DNA from: Clostridia bacterium
GTDB taxonomy: Bacteria > Bacillota > Clostridia > Oscillospirales > Acutalibacteraceae
Assembly (NCBI GenBank): GCA_017512465.1
Contig: JAFWGH010000108.1
Coordinates: 1-42,184, forward strand
Reading direction: 5' to 3'
Length of the DNA stretch: 42,184 nt
Below are positions 32,341-40,024 of the stretch, one piece after another. Below the pieces are notes generated by a model, which was given only the letters and a program-made list of their open reading frames with translations, searched no databases and was not told the origin of the DNA. Position 1 is the first letter of the stretch; each line of letters begins with the position of its first letter. The translations under genes and the position numbers were made by a program.

Positions 32341-34188
32341 ATGAATAGGAAGTCAAGGCGCGTTGGCGCACTGATTGCTGTTGTGATGATGATACTCACA
32401 ATTGTTGCAGTCTCTGTGATGTCCTTCGCCGCACCGGAGCCGAAAGAGACCGATACTACGGAAATTGTCAGCCAGGAAGACACTGTTGTCGTGCAGGTGG
32501 TAGACGATGAGGAAGTTCCCTGTAATTTGAATGAAGAAGAGGGAGCTAAAACATACGTCGATAATTATGCGGACAATCTCGGCGAAGACCCGAGCTTTGA
32601 GGAGCATATTAAAATTGCCATCGATACTGTGCGTGAGAATATCAAATCTTATGCTACATTTTGGGCATTGGTACCGCCGATTATCGCTATTGTTTTAGCG
32701 CTTATTACCAAAGAAGTATATTCTTCTCTGTTTGTAGGTATTCTTGCCGGCGGCTTAATTTATTCCAATTTCAATTTCGAAAAAACAGTCGTTCATGTAT
32801 TTAAAGAAGGCTTTATTGATTCCGTTGCCGATTCCTATAATATCGGTATTATCATTTTCCTTGTGCTTTTAGGCGCGCTCGTTGCCATGATGAATAAGAC
32901 CGGCGGTTCCGCCGCATTCGGCAGATGGGCAGCAAAGCACATTAAATCCACTTTGGGTGCGCAGCTCGCTACCATTGCTCTTGGCGTACTTATCTTTATT
33001 GATGACTACTTTAACTGCTTAACCGTAGGCTCTGTTATGCGCCCGGTTACAGACCAAAAGAAAATCTCCAGAGAAAAACTCTCTTACTTAATCGATGCTA
33101 CGGCTGCGCCCGTATGTATCATTGCCCCGATTTCCTCTTGGGCAGCTGCGGTTGCAGGTTTTGCAAACGGTGCAGGTGCAGAGAGCGGTATGTCTTTATT
33201 TGTAAGAGCAATTCCGTTTAATTTCTATGCACTCTTAACCATCGTGATGATGATATTCATTTCCGTAGCAAAATTTGATTACGGTCCGATGAAAAAATTT
33301 GAAGCAGCTGCAAGAATGGGCAAGGCTGTTGAAGAACTCAATGCACCGAAGAATGATGAAGAAGTGAATGAAAAAGGTAAGGTCATTGACTTAATCATCC
33401 CCGTCATCTTCTTAATCGCCGCTTGTGTTGTCGGTATGATTTATTCCGGCGGCTTCTTTACCGAGGGCGAAGAAGGCTACAAGAACTTTATTACCGCCTT
33501 CTCCAATTCCGATGCTTCCGTCGGCTTGGTTTACGGCTCGTTTGTTACCATTATCTTTGCGTTAATCTATTTCCTTTGCAGAAGAGTTATTTCCTTCAAG
33601 GATTGCATGCAGGCAATTCCCGAAGGCTTCAAAGCAATGGTACCGGCTATCTTGATTTTGGTATGCGCTTGGACATTAAAGACCATGACAGACAGCCTTG
33701 GCGCAAAAATCTTCATTTCTCAACTCATTGAAGGTTCCGCAGGCTCCTTCCAAAACTTCTTGCCCGCAATTATCTTTGCGATTGCAGTCGGTTTGTCATT
33801 CGCCACCGGTACTTCTTGGGGTACCTTCGGTATTCTCATCCCGATTGTTTTGAGCGTATTCAGCGGTGCAAACGGCAATATCACCATCATTGCAGTTTCC
33901 GCTTGTATGGCAGGTGCTGTATGCGGCGACCACTGCTCACCGATTTCCGATACCACTATCATGGCATCAGCAGGTGCACAGTGTAACCACATCAACCACG
34001 TTTCCACGCAGTTGCCGTATGCTTTGACTGTGGCGGGTGTATCCTTTGTCAGCTACATTATTGCAGGCTTTGTACAAAATGCTTGGATTGCGCTTCCGAT
34101 TGCTATCGTATTGATGATTGGTACTCTCTTTGTGCTTAAAGTATTACTGGGCAAAAAAGACAAACAAGTCAAGAAAGTAAAGGCATAA
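32341..34188 (+). CDS. NhaC-family transporter, probable lysine uptake (LysW-like)
   Basis: The 615-aa membrane protein belongs to the NhaC Na+/H+ antiporter family: FWALVPPIIAIVLALITKEVYSSLFVGI starts the core, with GVLIFIDDYFNCLTVG, ISSWAAAVAGF, ATGTSWGTFGILIPI and GDHCSPISDTTIMASAGA as typical conserved segments and about eleven helices. The lysine riboswitch in front indicates that lysine is the likely substrate rather than simple Na+/H+ exchange. The N-terminus is unusual: a signal-like hydrophobic segment (residues 9-30) and about 65 acidic residues precede the core. AGGAGG lies six bases before the ATG. A terminator follows. Confidence 0.88.
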   Translation: MNRKSRRVGALIAVVMMILTIVAVSVMSFAAPEPKETDTTEIVSQEDTVVVQVVDDEEVPCNLNEEEGAKTYVDNYADNLGEDPSFEEHIKIAIDTVRENIKSYATFWALVPPIIAIVLALITKEVYSSLFVGILAGGLIYSNFNFEKTVVHVFKEGFIDSVADSYNIGIIIFLVLLGALVAMMNKTGGSAAFGRWAAKHIKSTLGAQLATIALGVLIFIDDYFNCLTVGSVMRPVTDQKKISREKLSYLIDATAAPVCIIAPISSWAAAVAGFANGAGAESGMSLFVRAIPFNFYALLTIVMMIFISVAKFDYGPMKKFEAAARMGKAVEELNAPKNDEEVNEKGKVIDLIIPVIFLIAACVVGMIYSGGFFTEGEEGYKNFITAFSNSDASVGLVYGSFVTIIFALIYFLCRRVISFKDCMQAIPEGFKAMVPAILILVCAWTLKTMTDSLGAKIFISQLIEGSAGSFQNFLPAIIFAIAVGLSFATGTSWGTFGILIPIVLSVFSGANGNITIIAVSACMAGAVCGDHCSPISDTTIMASAGAQCNHINHVSTQLPYALTVAGVSFVSYIIAGFVQNAWIALPIAIVLMIGTLFVLKVLLGKKDKQVKKVKA

Positions 34189-34205
34189 GTCTTTAACCGA
34201 AACTA

Positions 34206-34247
34206 AATCGGAATGGTGAGGTCCTTCTTGCCATTCCGATTATTTTA
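34206..34247 (+). terminator. Terminator of the lysine transporter gene
   Basis: An 11-bp stem AATCGGAATGG / CCATTCCGATT (34206-34216 with 34231-34241) with a 14-base loop is followed by ATTTTAG. Confidence 0.75.
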
Positions 34248-34274
34248 GAAAATTTCGGATGAATAGGTGAGCGT

Positions 34275-35429
34275 ATGAAAAAGAAAAGAGCTTTTATAAA
34301 AATCGGTTTTGCACTGTTTTGGCTGTGCTTAATTGTTTGCACTTTTATCGCAGTGGGTACACTCCTTTTCTTTATTCCTTTTGTAGGTGATGTGGCAAGC
34401 ATTGCCTTTTTACCGGTTTATCCGATTTTGGCGTTTCTTGTGCTATTGTGTGCGGCAGCTTCCGTATTTCTTCTAATTAAACGCAAGAATAAGAGAAGCA
34501 TTGCAGCGTTTTGTCTTGCTGCAACCAATGTCATTGTTATGATTGTTTTGAGCGCGGTAATTCTGAGTACCGTTAATGCTCAAGGCGAAAAAATCAGCTT
34601 TTTTAAAGCGTTTGTTCCTTATAGCGCCGATGGCGTGCTTGTAGAGGAAGGCGTTTATGTTGACCAAAAGAACGATAATATTCCGATTTCGATTTATTAC
34701 CAGGACGATGGGAAAACAAACAAGCCTGTTATTTTCTATACTCACGGAGGCGGGTGGATACAAGGCGCTCGAACCGATAGGTTGCAAACAACGCAGTCTT
34801 TTGCACAAAACGGCTATGTCGTGATGTGTCCGGACTATGATTTATCCAATGATGAGGAGCATTTATACGATGTCACGGAAGAGCAGTTGCTCCATGCGCT
34901 GGCGTATTGCGAAAACACGGTATCCGATTTCGGTGGCAACATGGAAAAGCTGTATATGGTTGGTGACTCCGCCGGCGGTAATTTGGCGCTCGAGCTCGCT
35001 TACAAAATTAACAGCGGGATTTACCATATGCCGCATGCGGTGAAAGCCGTGAGTGTTATTTATCCGGTCACAGATATAAAAGATTTCTATTATTCCACAA
35101 ACATGCTCACTTCTTCTGCGGCAAAAAAGATGGCTGTCAGCTATCTCGGTGCGCTGCCCGAAGAGGAAAGCGAGCGCTATGAATCTCTCAATCCCACGCG
35201 CTATATTGACAAGAATACACCGTCCACACTGATTGTGCATGGTAAAGCCGATTCCTCTGTGCCTATAGAGTCCTCGGAGCGTTTTTTTCAAGCACTCGCG
35301 GATAAAGGCATTACAGCAAAACTCATTCGTGTACCGTTTGCAAACCACGCAACGGATACCAATGCCAATAATTTTCTTGCGCAAACCTATATCGGTAATA
35401 CCCTTTCATGGTTTGCGGAAAATCAATAA
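34275..35429 (+). CDS. Membrane-anchored alpha/beta hydrolase (HSL-type esterase)
   Basis: The 384-aa protein has three to four N-terminal transmembrane helices (about 10-35, 43-67, 75-100) and then an alpha/beta-hydrolase domain. It carries the hormone-sensitive-lipase-family oxyanion motif HGGGW (157-161), the nucleophile elbow GDSAGG (Ser232), Asp326 in HGKADSSVP and His358 in FANHATD, a complete catalytic triad. An esterase or deacylase acting at the membrane surface is likely; the substrate is unknown. AGGTGAG precedes the ATG. It appears to be a single-gene transcript between two terminators. Confidence 0.87.
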   Translation: MKKKRAFIKIGFALFWLCLIVCTFIAVGTLLFFIPFVGDVASIAFLPVYPILAFLVLLCAAASVFLLIKRKNKRSIAAFCLAATNVIVMIVLSAVILSTVNAQGEKISFFKAFVPYSADGVLVEEGVYVDQKNDNIPISIYYQDDGKTNKPVIFYTHGGGWIQGARTDRLQTTQSFAQNGYVVMCPDYDLSNDEEHLYDVTEEQLLHALAYCENTVSDFGGNMEKLYMVGDSAGGNLALELAYKINSGIYHMPHAVKAVSVIYPVTDIKDFYYSTNMLTSSAAKKMAVSYLGALPEEESERYESLNPTRYIDKNTPSTLIVHGKADSSVPIESSERFFQALADKGITAKLIRVPFANHATDTNANNFLAQTYIGNTLSWFAENQ

Positions 35430-35448
35430 TGAGATAATAAATATTTAT

Positions 35449-35480
35449 GAGGACACCCCTTGGTGTCCTCATTGCTTTAG
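35449..35480 (+). terminator. Terminator after the esterase gene
   Basis: A perfect 9-bp stem GAGGACACC-CCTT-GGTGTCCTC (35449-35457 with 35462-35470) lies between convergent genes. The downstream T content is modest, so efficiency is uncertain. Confidence 0.7.
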
Positions 35481-35483
35481 CTT

Positions 35484-35864
35484 TTAGAACACATTGCGCG
35501 CTTTCGGGCGAATGCTCTCTATAATATGATTGGCTTCAAAAATTAAATCGTCGCAGGCACGTTTGATTTCTTTTGTATCTTTTTGCATACATGCGTGATA
35601 GAGCTTATCCGTACACTCCTCTAAAGTGTCATAGTGAATGTGCGTGGTGAGCAACGAAAAGGAAAAGGCATCTTCATTCCATTCGCTTTGGATGTGTTCA
35701 GCCGCTTGTACTATTTGTTCAAACTCTTCTTGCTGTGCGAGCTTTTCAATTTCCCGTGTTTGAGAAATAAGGCTTTTGCAGTCATTTGTAATGGTGAAAA
35801 AAGAAACCAAACAAAATCCCGTGCACAATATTATCAGCACCAGTGCAATCCATACGCGTTTCAT
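35484..35864 (-). CDS. DUF4363-like small membrane-anchored protein
   Basis: The 126-aa protein has one N-terminal transmembrane segment (MKRVWIALVLIILCTGFCLVSFF) and a helical, acidic extracellular domain with two Trp/Phe-centred segments (SEWNEDAFSFSLLTTHIHYDTLEE). It looks like DUF4363, a family of unknown function. It overlaps the upstream DUF421 gene by 4 bases (ATGA), and this pair is commonly found together in clostridia and bacilli, so the two products probably act together. Confidence 0.75.
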   Translation of the reverse strand: MKRVWIALVLIILCTGFCLVSFFTITNDCKSLISQTREIEKLAQQEEFEQIVQAAEHIQSEWNEDAFSFSLLTTHIHYDTLEECTDKLYHACMQKDTKEIKRACDDLIFEANHIIESIRPKARNVF

Positions 35865-36538
35865 ATATTCTGTTCCTTCTTTACCGTAAAATAATTACCC
35901 TGTTGATCACAGGTCATTAAAAATACCTCTTTTAGTGAGAGGTTTTCTTTTTTTAATTGCTTTTGAATCTCTTTTTCACTTGTACATGCCTCTTTAAAAT
36001 GTCCGGTGATGAGTGTGCCGTTTGTAACAACGGTGTAAGGAATTTCTTTTTTTTGCACACTTATTCCCGCTCCTGCCGGAGTGAGGGGCGCTTCGCTTTC
36101 GCAAGGCATAACCGAAATTTGACCGTTCATTTCCACCACTGCATACTTTACCTTTTGCACATCAAAAAATCCCTTTAAGCGCAGTGTATCCAGCAAATCC
36201 GAAATGGAAATGCGCAGGCTTTTAAGCGCTTTTTGGTCTATTTGACCATTGTTTATCACAATGATGGGCTTGCCGGTAAACAAGCGGCGAAATTTCACAC
36301 TGTGAAAGCTGATGCCGGAAATAAGCACCTCTAAGCACACGATGAGTATTACCGGTATAAATGCCGCAAACAGAGGTGTATCCGTATCCTCGAGCGGGAT
36401 AGATGCCACTTCCGATATCAATATGGTTACCACAAGCTCGGTCGGCTGCATTTCGCCGATTTGCCGCTTGCCCATAAAACGAAGCGCGATTGTAATCAGT
36501 AAATAGATAATCACGGCTCTCAATAAAGATATAATCAA
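35861..36538 (-). CDS. DUF421 (YetF-like) membrane protein
   Basis: The 225-aa protein has three N-terminal transmembrane helices (ISLLRAVIIYLLITIALRFMG; LVVTILISEVASI; PLFAAFIPVILIVCLEVLIS) and a cytoplasmic YetF domain starting FRRLFTGKPIIVINNGQID, with LRLKGFFDVQKVKYAVVE and a C-terminal FLMTCDQQGNYF segment. The family is widespread in spore-formers and its role is not established. TTG at 36538 is the chosen start, six bases after GGAGGG; the open frame upstream runs through a terminator hairpin. That hairpin contains the ribosome binding site. Confidence 0.85.
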   Translation of the reverse strand: MIISLLRAVIIYLLITIALRFMGKRQIGEMQPTELVVTILISEVASIPLEDTDTPLFAAFIPVILIVCLEVLISGISFHSVKFRRLFTGKPIIVINNGQIDQKALKSLRISISDLLDTLRLKGFFDVQKVKYAVVEMNGQISVMPCESEAPLTPAGAGISVQKKEIPYTVVTNGTLITGHFKEACTSEKEIQKQLKKENLSLKEVFLMTCDQQGNYFTVKKEQNI

Positions 36539-36571
36539 AAAAATCCCTCCGCAATTAGTATTGCGAAGGGA
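36537..36571 (-). terminator. Terminator hairpin whose 3' arm is the DUF421 ribosome binding site
   Basis: On the minus strand TCCCTTCGCAAT-ACTA-ATTGCGGAGGGA (12 bp, one mismatch) is followed by T7. The 3' arm contains GGAGGG and the T-run ends in the TTG start codon of DUF421. The hairpin both terminates the coaX-panT transcript and would hide the ribosome binding site on any read-through RNA. Confidence 0.8.
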
Positions 36572-36585
36572 GATTATTTTATACT

Positions 36586-37200
36586 TTACTCGCTGATGTG
36601 ATATCTGGAAACAGCCTTTTGCAGCGGGATGAGAATTAATGTGCCTAAAATGGTGCAAACAATTAATTCAATTATACCGTTTATACCGACCATGGCAATC
36701 AAGAATTTAATAACAGTTGTACCGCCCAACTCTGCTGCCACGCCTTGGATGTATTCCGAATTCCAGAAAAAGAGGATTAACAGCCCCATAAACAAAATGG
36801 TGTTTGTCAGCGGTGCGCTAAAAGCGCTGATGCCGTATTGCGCTACCTTGGGCATTTTTGTTTTGGAAAGTCCTTTATACAGCAAACCGCACACAACGCC
36901 GATAAGAACACGCGGCACAATGCACATGATAGCGGTTTTAATCGGGCTGATTTGCATTAAAGCTGTACCGAAAGCATCCATACCGAAGCACTGTGCAAAA
37001 CTGGTCAATCCGAAGCATAAGCCTAAAATAGCACCGACCACCGGACCGTTAGACACGGCACCGACAATGATGGGCACGGTTAAAAAGGTAATGGATAATA
37101 AACCGATTCTTAAATAACCGACAGGTGTAAATGCCATAATAATTAAAATGGCAATCAGGATACCCGTAATACTTAATCTGTAAATTTTTTGCTTTTTCAT
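36586..37200 (-). CDS. panT: ECF transporter S component, probably for pantothenate
   Basis: The 204-aa integral membrane protein has about six helices and the S-component look: ITGILIAILIIMAFTPVGYLRIGLLSITFLTVPIIVGAV at the start, GPVVGAILGLCFGLTSF and PRVLIGVVCGLLYK. S components bind a vitamin and work with the shared EcfA-EcfA'-EcfT module, which is not in this window. Its start overlaps the coaX stop as ATGA, and coaX phosphorylates pantothenate, so pantothenate is the likely substrate. The symbol rests on that context more than on a specific motif. GGGGGA lies nine bases before the ATG. Confidence 0.82.
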   Translation of the reverse strand: MKKQKIYRLSITGILIAILIIMAFTPVGYLRIGLLSITFLTVPIIVGAVSNGPVVGAILGLCFGLTSFAQCFGMDAFGTALMQISPIKTAIMCIVPRVLIGVVCGLLYKGLSKTKMPKVAQYGISAFSAPLTNTILFMGLLILFFWNSEYIQGVAAELGGTTVIKFLIAMVGINGIIELIVCTILGTLILIPLQKAVSRYHISE

Positions 37201-37988
37201 GTTTTCTTTCCCCCTTGATTGTATGCATAAATCAGTTTTAATCCGTCGTTAATTAAAGTTTTATCCAATACCGGTGTGAATTTTTCAACACTGTCTCGGA
37301 TAATCGGCGCAAGGCCGCCTGTCATGATGATGCTGACTTCTTCCTTCCGATAGCCTAAGTCTCGAATAATTCTTTCACTTAAGCCTTCGAGCATCACGGC
37401 GGTGCCGACAATGGTACCGGAGGCAATAGAGTCAAAGGTTACATTGCCGAAGGATTTGTTATACGCTTTAATTTCAATTGGATTAAGTAAACTGGTGCCG
37501 GAGCCTAAATGCTCAATACACATTTTAATTCCCGCACTGATAGTACAGCCTAAATATGCGCCGGATTTATCCAGCACACTGATTTTGGTGGCAGTACCCA
37601 AATCCCAAATCAAGCAGGGCAAAGAGTATTTTTGCTTTGCGCCGACTGCGCCTGCAACCAGGTCGGCACCAAGCTCACCGCGATTAACACATTTAATGGA
37701 CAGCTTGGTTTTCACGCCCAAATCAAGCATTAAGCAATCCACGCCAAGCGTTTCTTTAATCGCAGTTTTGAGAACAGGGGAAAGCTCCGGTACAACCGAT
37801 GATATTATTGCACCTTGAAAGCCCTCGGTTGAGCATTTTTTACTTTCGAGAAGGTTTTTTAAATCGTACGCATACTGGTCGGAAGTCTTGCGCCTGTCTG
37901 TATTAATTCTTCCCAATAAAATTGCTCTGTCCTCTTTGTAGACAACCACAGTAATTGTTGTATTACCGATGTCTGCAGTGAACAACAT
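37197..37988 (-). CDS. coaX: Type III pantothenate kinase
   Basis: CoaX phosphorylates pantothenate, the first step of coenzyme A synthesis, and is not inhibited by CoA. The 263-aa product has the ASKHA-fold signatures: FTADIGNTTI (phosphate 1 loop with the catalytic Asp), VNRGELGADLVAGAVGA (pantothenate site) and WDLGTATKISVLD (phosphate 2 loop), then TISAGIKM and IIMTGGLA. ATG at 37988 has AAAGGAG eight bases upstream; GTG at 37997 is an alternative. It is transcribed with panT from a promoter at 38194-38222, through a leader of about 200 bases that contains foldback element C. Confidence 0.93.
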   Translation of the reverse strand: MLFTADIGNTTITVVVYKEDRAILLGRINTDRRKTSDQYAYDLKNLLESKKCSTEGFQGAIISSVVPELSPVLKTAIKETLGVDCLMLDLGVKTKLSIKCVNRGELGADLVAGAVGAKQKYSLPCLIWDLGTATKISVLDKSGAYLGCTISAGIKMCIEHLGSGTSLLNPIEIKAYNKSFGNVTFDSIASGTIVGTAVMLEGLSERIIRDLGYRKEEVSIIMTGGLAPIIRDSVEKFTPVLDKTLINDGLKLIYAYNQGGKKT

Positions 37989-38008
37989 AGATACCACTCC
38001 TTTCTTTG

Positions 38009-38173
38009 GCGAAGCGATGGGCAGTATCGATACCGATTCCGAGAGGCAGCTATCCGATAATCGGGCAGAAAATCACCAACGGAGTACACAAAGTACGCCT
38101 GTTGTCGATTTTCTTTCGCTAATCGAATATCTGCTCTCTCAGAAATCGGTATTTCCACTGCCCATGCCTTCGC
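38009..38173. repeat. Foldback element C in the coaX 5' leader
   Basis: The 165 bases form one long imperfect hairpin. The outer pairing is GCGAAG..ATGGGCAGT..ATACCGATT (38009-38038) with its complement at 38141-38173. The middle pairing is GAGAGGCAG..TATCCGAT..GAAAATC (38041-38074) with 38107-38140. The apex is AGTAC-ACAAA-GTACG (38083-38097). Read on the minus strand, the transcribed direction of coaX, the apex is GTACTTTGTGTAC, sharing 11 bases with element A. Short open frames across it look spurious. It may be a repeat, or an RNA structure controlling coaX-panT. Confidence 0.7.
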
Positions 38174-38193
38174 ATGGATGTAGTTCGTAATAT

Positions 38194-38222
38194 ATTATAT
38201 AATAAAATTAAGTAAAATACAA
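38194..38222 (-). promoter_or_regulatory. coaX-panT promoter
   Basis: On the minus strand TTGTAT (38222-38217), 17 bases, TATAAT (38199-38194). Transcription would start near 38187, upstream of element C. Confidence 0.7.
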
Positions 38223-38246
38223 TATCAGCTTTTGCGCAATATTTTG

Positions 38247-38274
38247 TTGAAAAAATGATAATTTTTGTTAAAAT
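38247..38274 (+). promoter_or_regulatory. Candidate promoter of the ABC exporter operon
   Basis: TTGAAA (38247-38252), 16 bases, TAAAAT (38269-38274), just upstream of the AAAGGAG ribosome binding site; the leader would be only about 13 bases. Confidence 0.55.
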
Positions 38275-38293
38275 ATATTATAAAGGAGAAACT

Positions 38294-40024
38294 ATGAAAT
38301 TATTATGGCAGTATTTAAAACCATATAAAAAGCAGCTCATTATCGGTCCCGCCTTTAAACTGAGCGAAGCGATATTGGAAATACTGGTGCCGACCTTAAT
38401 GGCAAAGTATTTAATCGATATAGGAATTGCTTCGCAAGATACGGCGTATGTCATAAAAATCGGCTTGCTTATGCTCGCCCTTGCCGTTATCGGCTTAGGG
38501 TGTGCTTTGGTATGCCAGCACAGCGCTTCCGTGGCATCGCAAGGCTTTGGTACCAATTTGCGCGGCGCCGTGTTTGAGCATATTTGTGCTTTGTCGTTTC
38601 GGGAATTTGATACCTTCGGCTCCGCAACGCTTCTCAATCGTATTACCAATGATATCAATATTTTACAACAGTCTGTCGCCATGATTATTCGCCTGGTTAT
38701 TCGTGCGCCCTTTATTGTACTTGGCTCTTTTATTATGGCATCTGTCATCAACATAAAGCTCGGACTGATTATTTTGGCAACCGCGCCGATTTTTGCGCTC
38801 ATTATTTGGCTTGTGATGCGCAAAACCATTCCGCTGTACCGCAAAATACAGAAAAAACTCGATAAAATCGCCCTTGTTGCCGCAGAAAGTTTAGACGGTG
38901 TGCGCGTGATTCGTGCATTTGCCAAAAAAGATAAGGAGCGTGCAAAATTTAAAGATACAACGGAAGAGTTTGTATCTATGAGTGTGCGCGTGGGAAAAAT
39001 ATCCGCTATTTTAAATCCCGCAACACTGCTTGTGCTCAATTTTCTAATTATCAGTGTGCTGTGGGCAGGCGGAATACAGGTAAATGCAGGAGGTATGACT
39101 AAAGGCGATATTATCGCAGTAACAACATATATTTCTTATATTATGACAGCTATGCTTGTTGTGGCGGATTTAATCATTCTCTTTATCAGAGCGGGTGTGG
39201 CGAAGGATAGGGTGTGTGAATTACTGCTCACAGAGCCCGATATCACTTATGAAAAAGCGCATGAAATAACAGCTGAGAGCAATACGGTAGTTTCGTTTGA
39301 GCATGTCGGTTTTTCGTATACCGGTGCAGAAAAAGCGCTCGATGATATTTCTTTCTCATTAAAAAAGGGGGAGAGCTTAGGGATTATCGGCGGTATCGGC
39401 AGCGGCAAAAGCACGCTTGTGAGCTTAATCGCACGATTTTATGATGTAGATTGCGGTGCGGTAAAAATAAATGGACGAGATGTCAGAGAGTACAGCCGTG
39501 AGCAGTTACACCGCTGCGTGAGCATCGCCATGCAAAAGTCGCATGTATTTAAAGGAACCATTCGAGAAAACATTTTACAAGGTAATCCCGCAGCTACCGA
39601 ACAGCAGTTGCAGCGCGCTTGCGCCATGGCACAGGCAGATGAATTTATTTGCCTCCTGCCGGATGGATTGCTCACATCTTGTGAGGAGGGCGGCAGCAAC
39701 TTTTCGGGCGGGCAGCGCCAGCGCATTTGCCTTGCACGCGCTTTGATAGCGCAGGCACCGATACTTATTTTGGATGACAGCTCCTCCGCTTTGGATTATG
39801 CCACGGACTTGCGCTTGAGAAAAGCGCTTGCTTCCGATTACGACGGCACGGTGATTACTGTTTCACAGCGCATCGGCACTATTAAGCATGCCGATAAAAT
39901 ACTGGTGCTCGATGATGGCGCGTGTGTCGGCTTCGATAGCCATAAAAATCTTTTGCGTACATGCGAGACATATCGCGCTATTTACGCCTCTCAAACCAAG
40001 AGGGAGGTGCATGCGGATGATTAA
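38294..40024 (+). CDS. ABC exporter half-transporter, degenerate ATP-site subunit
   Basis: The 576-aa protein fuses a six-helix exporter membrane domain (residues 1-310) to an ABC ATPase domain. Walker A is GGIGSGKST (366-374), the signature is FSGGQRQR (470-477) and Walker B is LILDD (491-495). The catalytic Glu after Walker B is Asp495, and the H-loop position is Gln525 (VSQRI). These changes mark the subunit that builds the non-hydrolysing site in heterodimeric exporters such as TM287/288 or BmrCD. AAAGGAG precedes ATG 38294. It overlaps the next gene by 8 bases. The substrate (drug, lipid or peptide) is not shown. Confidence 0.9.
   Translation: MKLLWQYLKPYKKQLIIGPAFKLSEAILEILVPTLMAKYLIDIGIASQDTAYVIKIGLLMLALAVIGLGCALVCQHSASVASQGFGTNLRGAVFEHICALSFREFDTFGSATLLNRITNDINILQQSVAMIIRLVIRAPFIVLGSFIMASVINIKLGLIILATAPIFALIIWLVMRKTIPLYRKIQKKLDKIALVAAESLDGVRVIRAFAKKDKERAKFKDTTEEFVSMSVRVGKISAILNPATLLVLNFLIISVLWAGGIQVNAGGMTKGDIIAVTTYISYIMTAMLVVADLIILFIRAGVAKDRVCELLLTEPDITYEKAHEITAESNTVVSFEHVGFSYTGAEKALDDISFSLKKGESLGIIGGIGSGKSTLVSLIARFYDVDCGAVKINGRDVREYSREQLHRCVSIAMQKSHVFKGTIRENILQGNPAATEQQLQRACAMAQADEFICLLPDGLLTSCEEGGSNFSGGQRQRICLARALIAQAPILILDDSSSALDYATDLRLRKALASDYDGTVITVSQRIGTIKHADKILVLDDGACVGFDSHKNLLRTCETYRAIYASQTKREVHADD

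Noticed and set aside
37859..38190. Small frames on both strands across the coaX leader (37859-38158 minus, 37969-38190 plus)
   Set aside because: They are explained by the inverted-repeat symmetry of element C and overlap coaX or its ribosome binding site.
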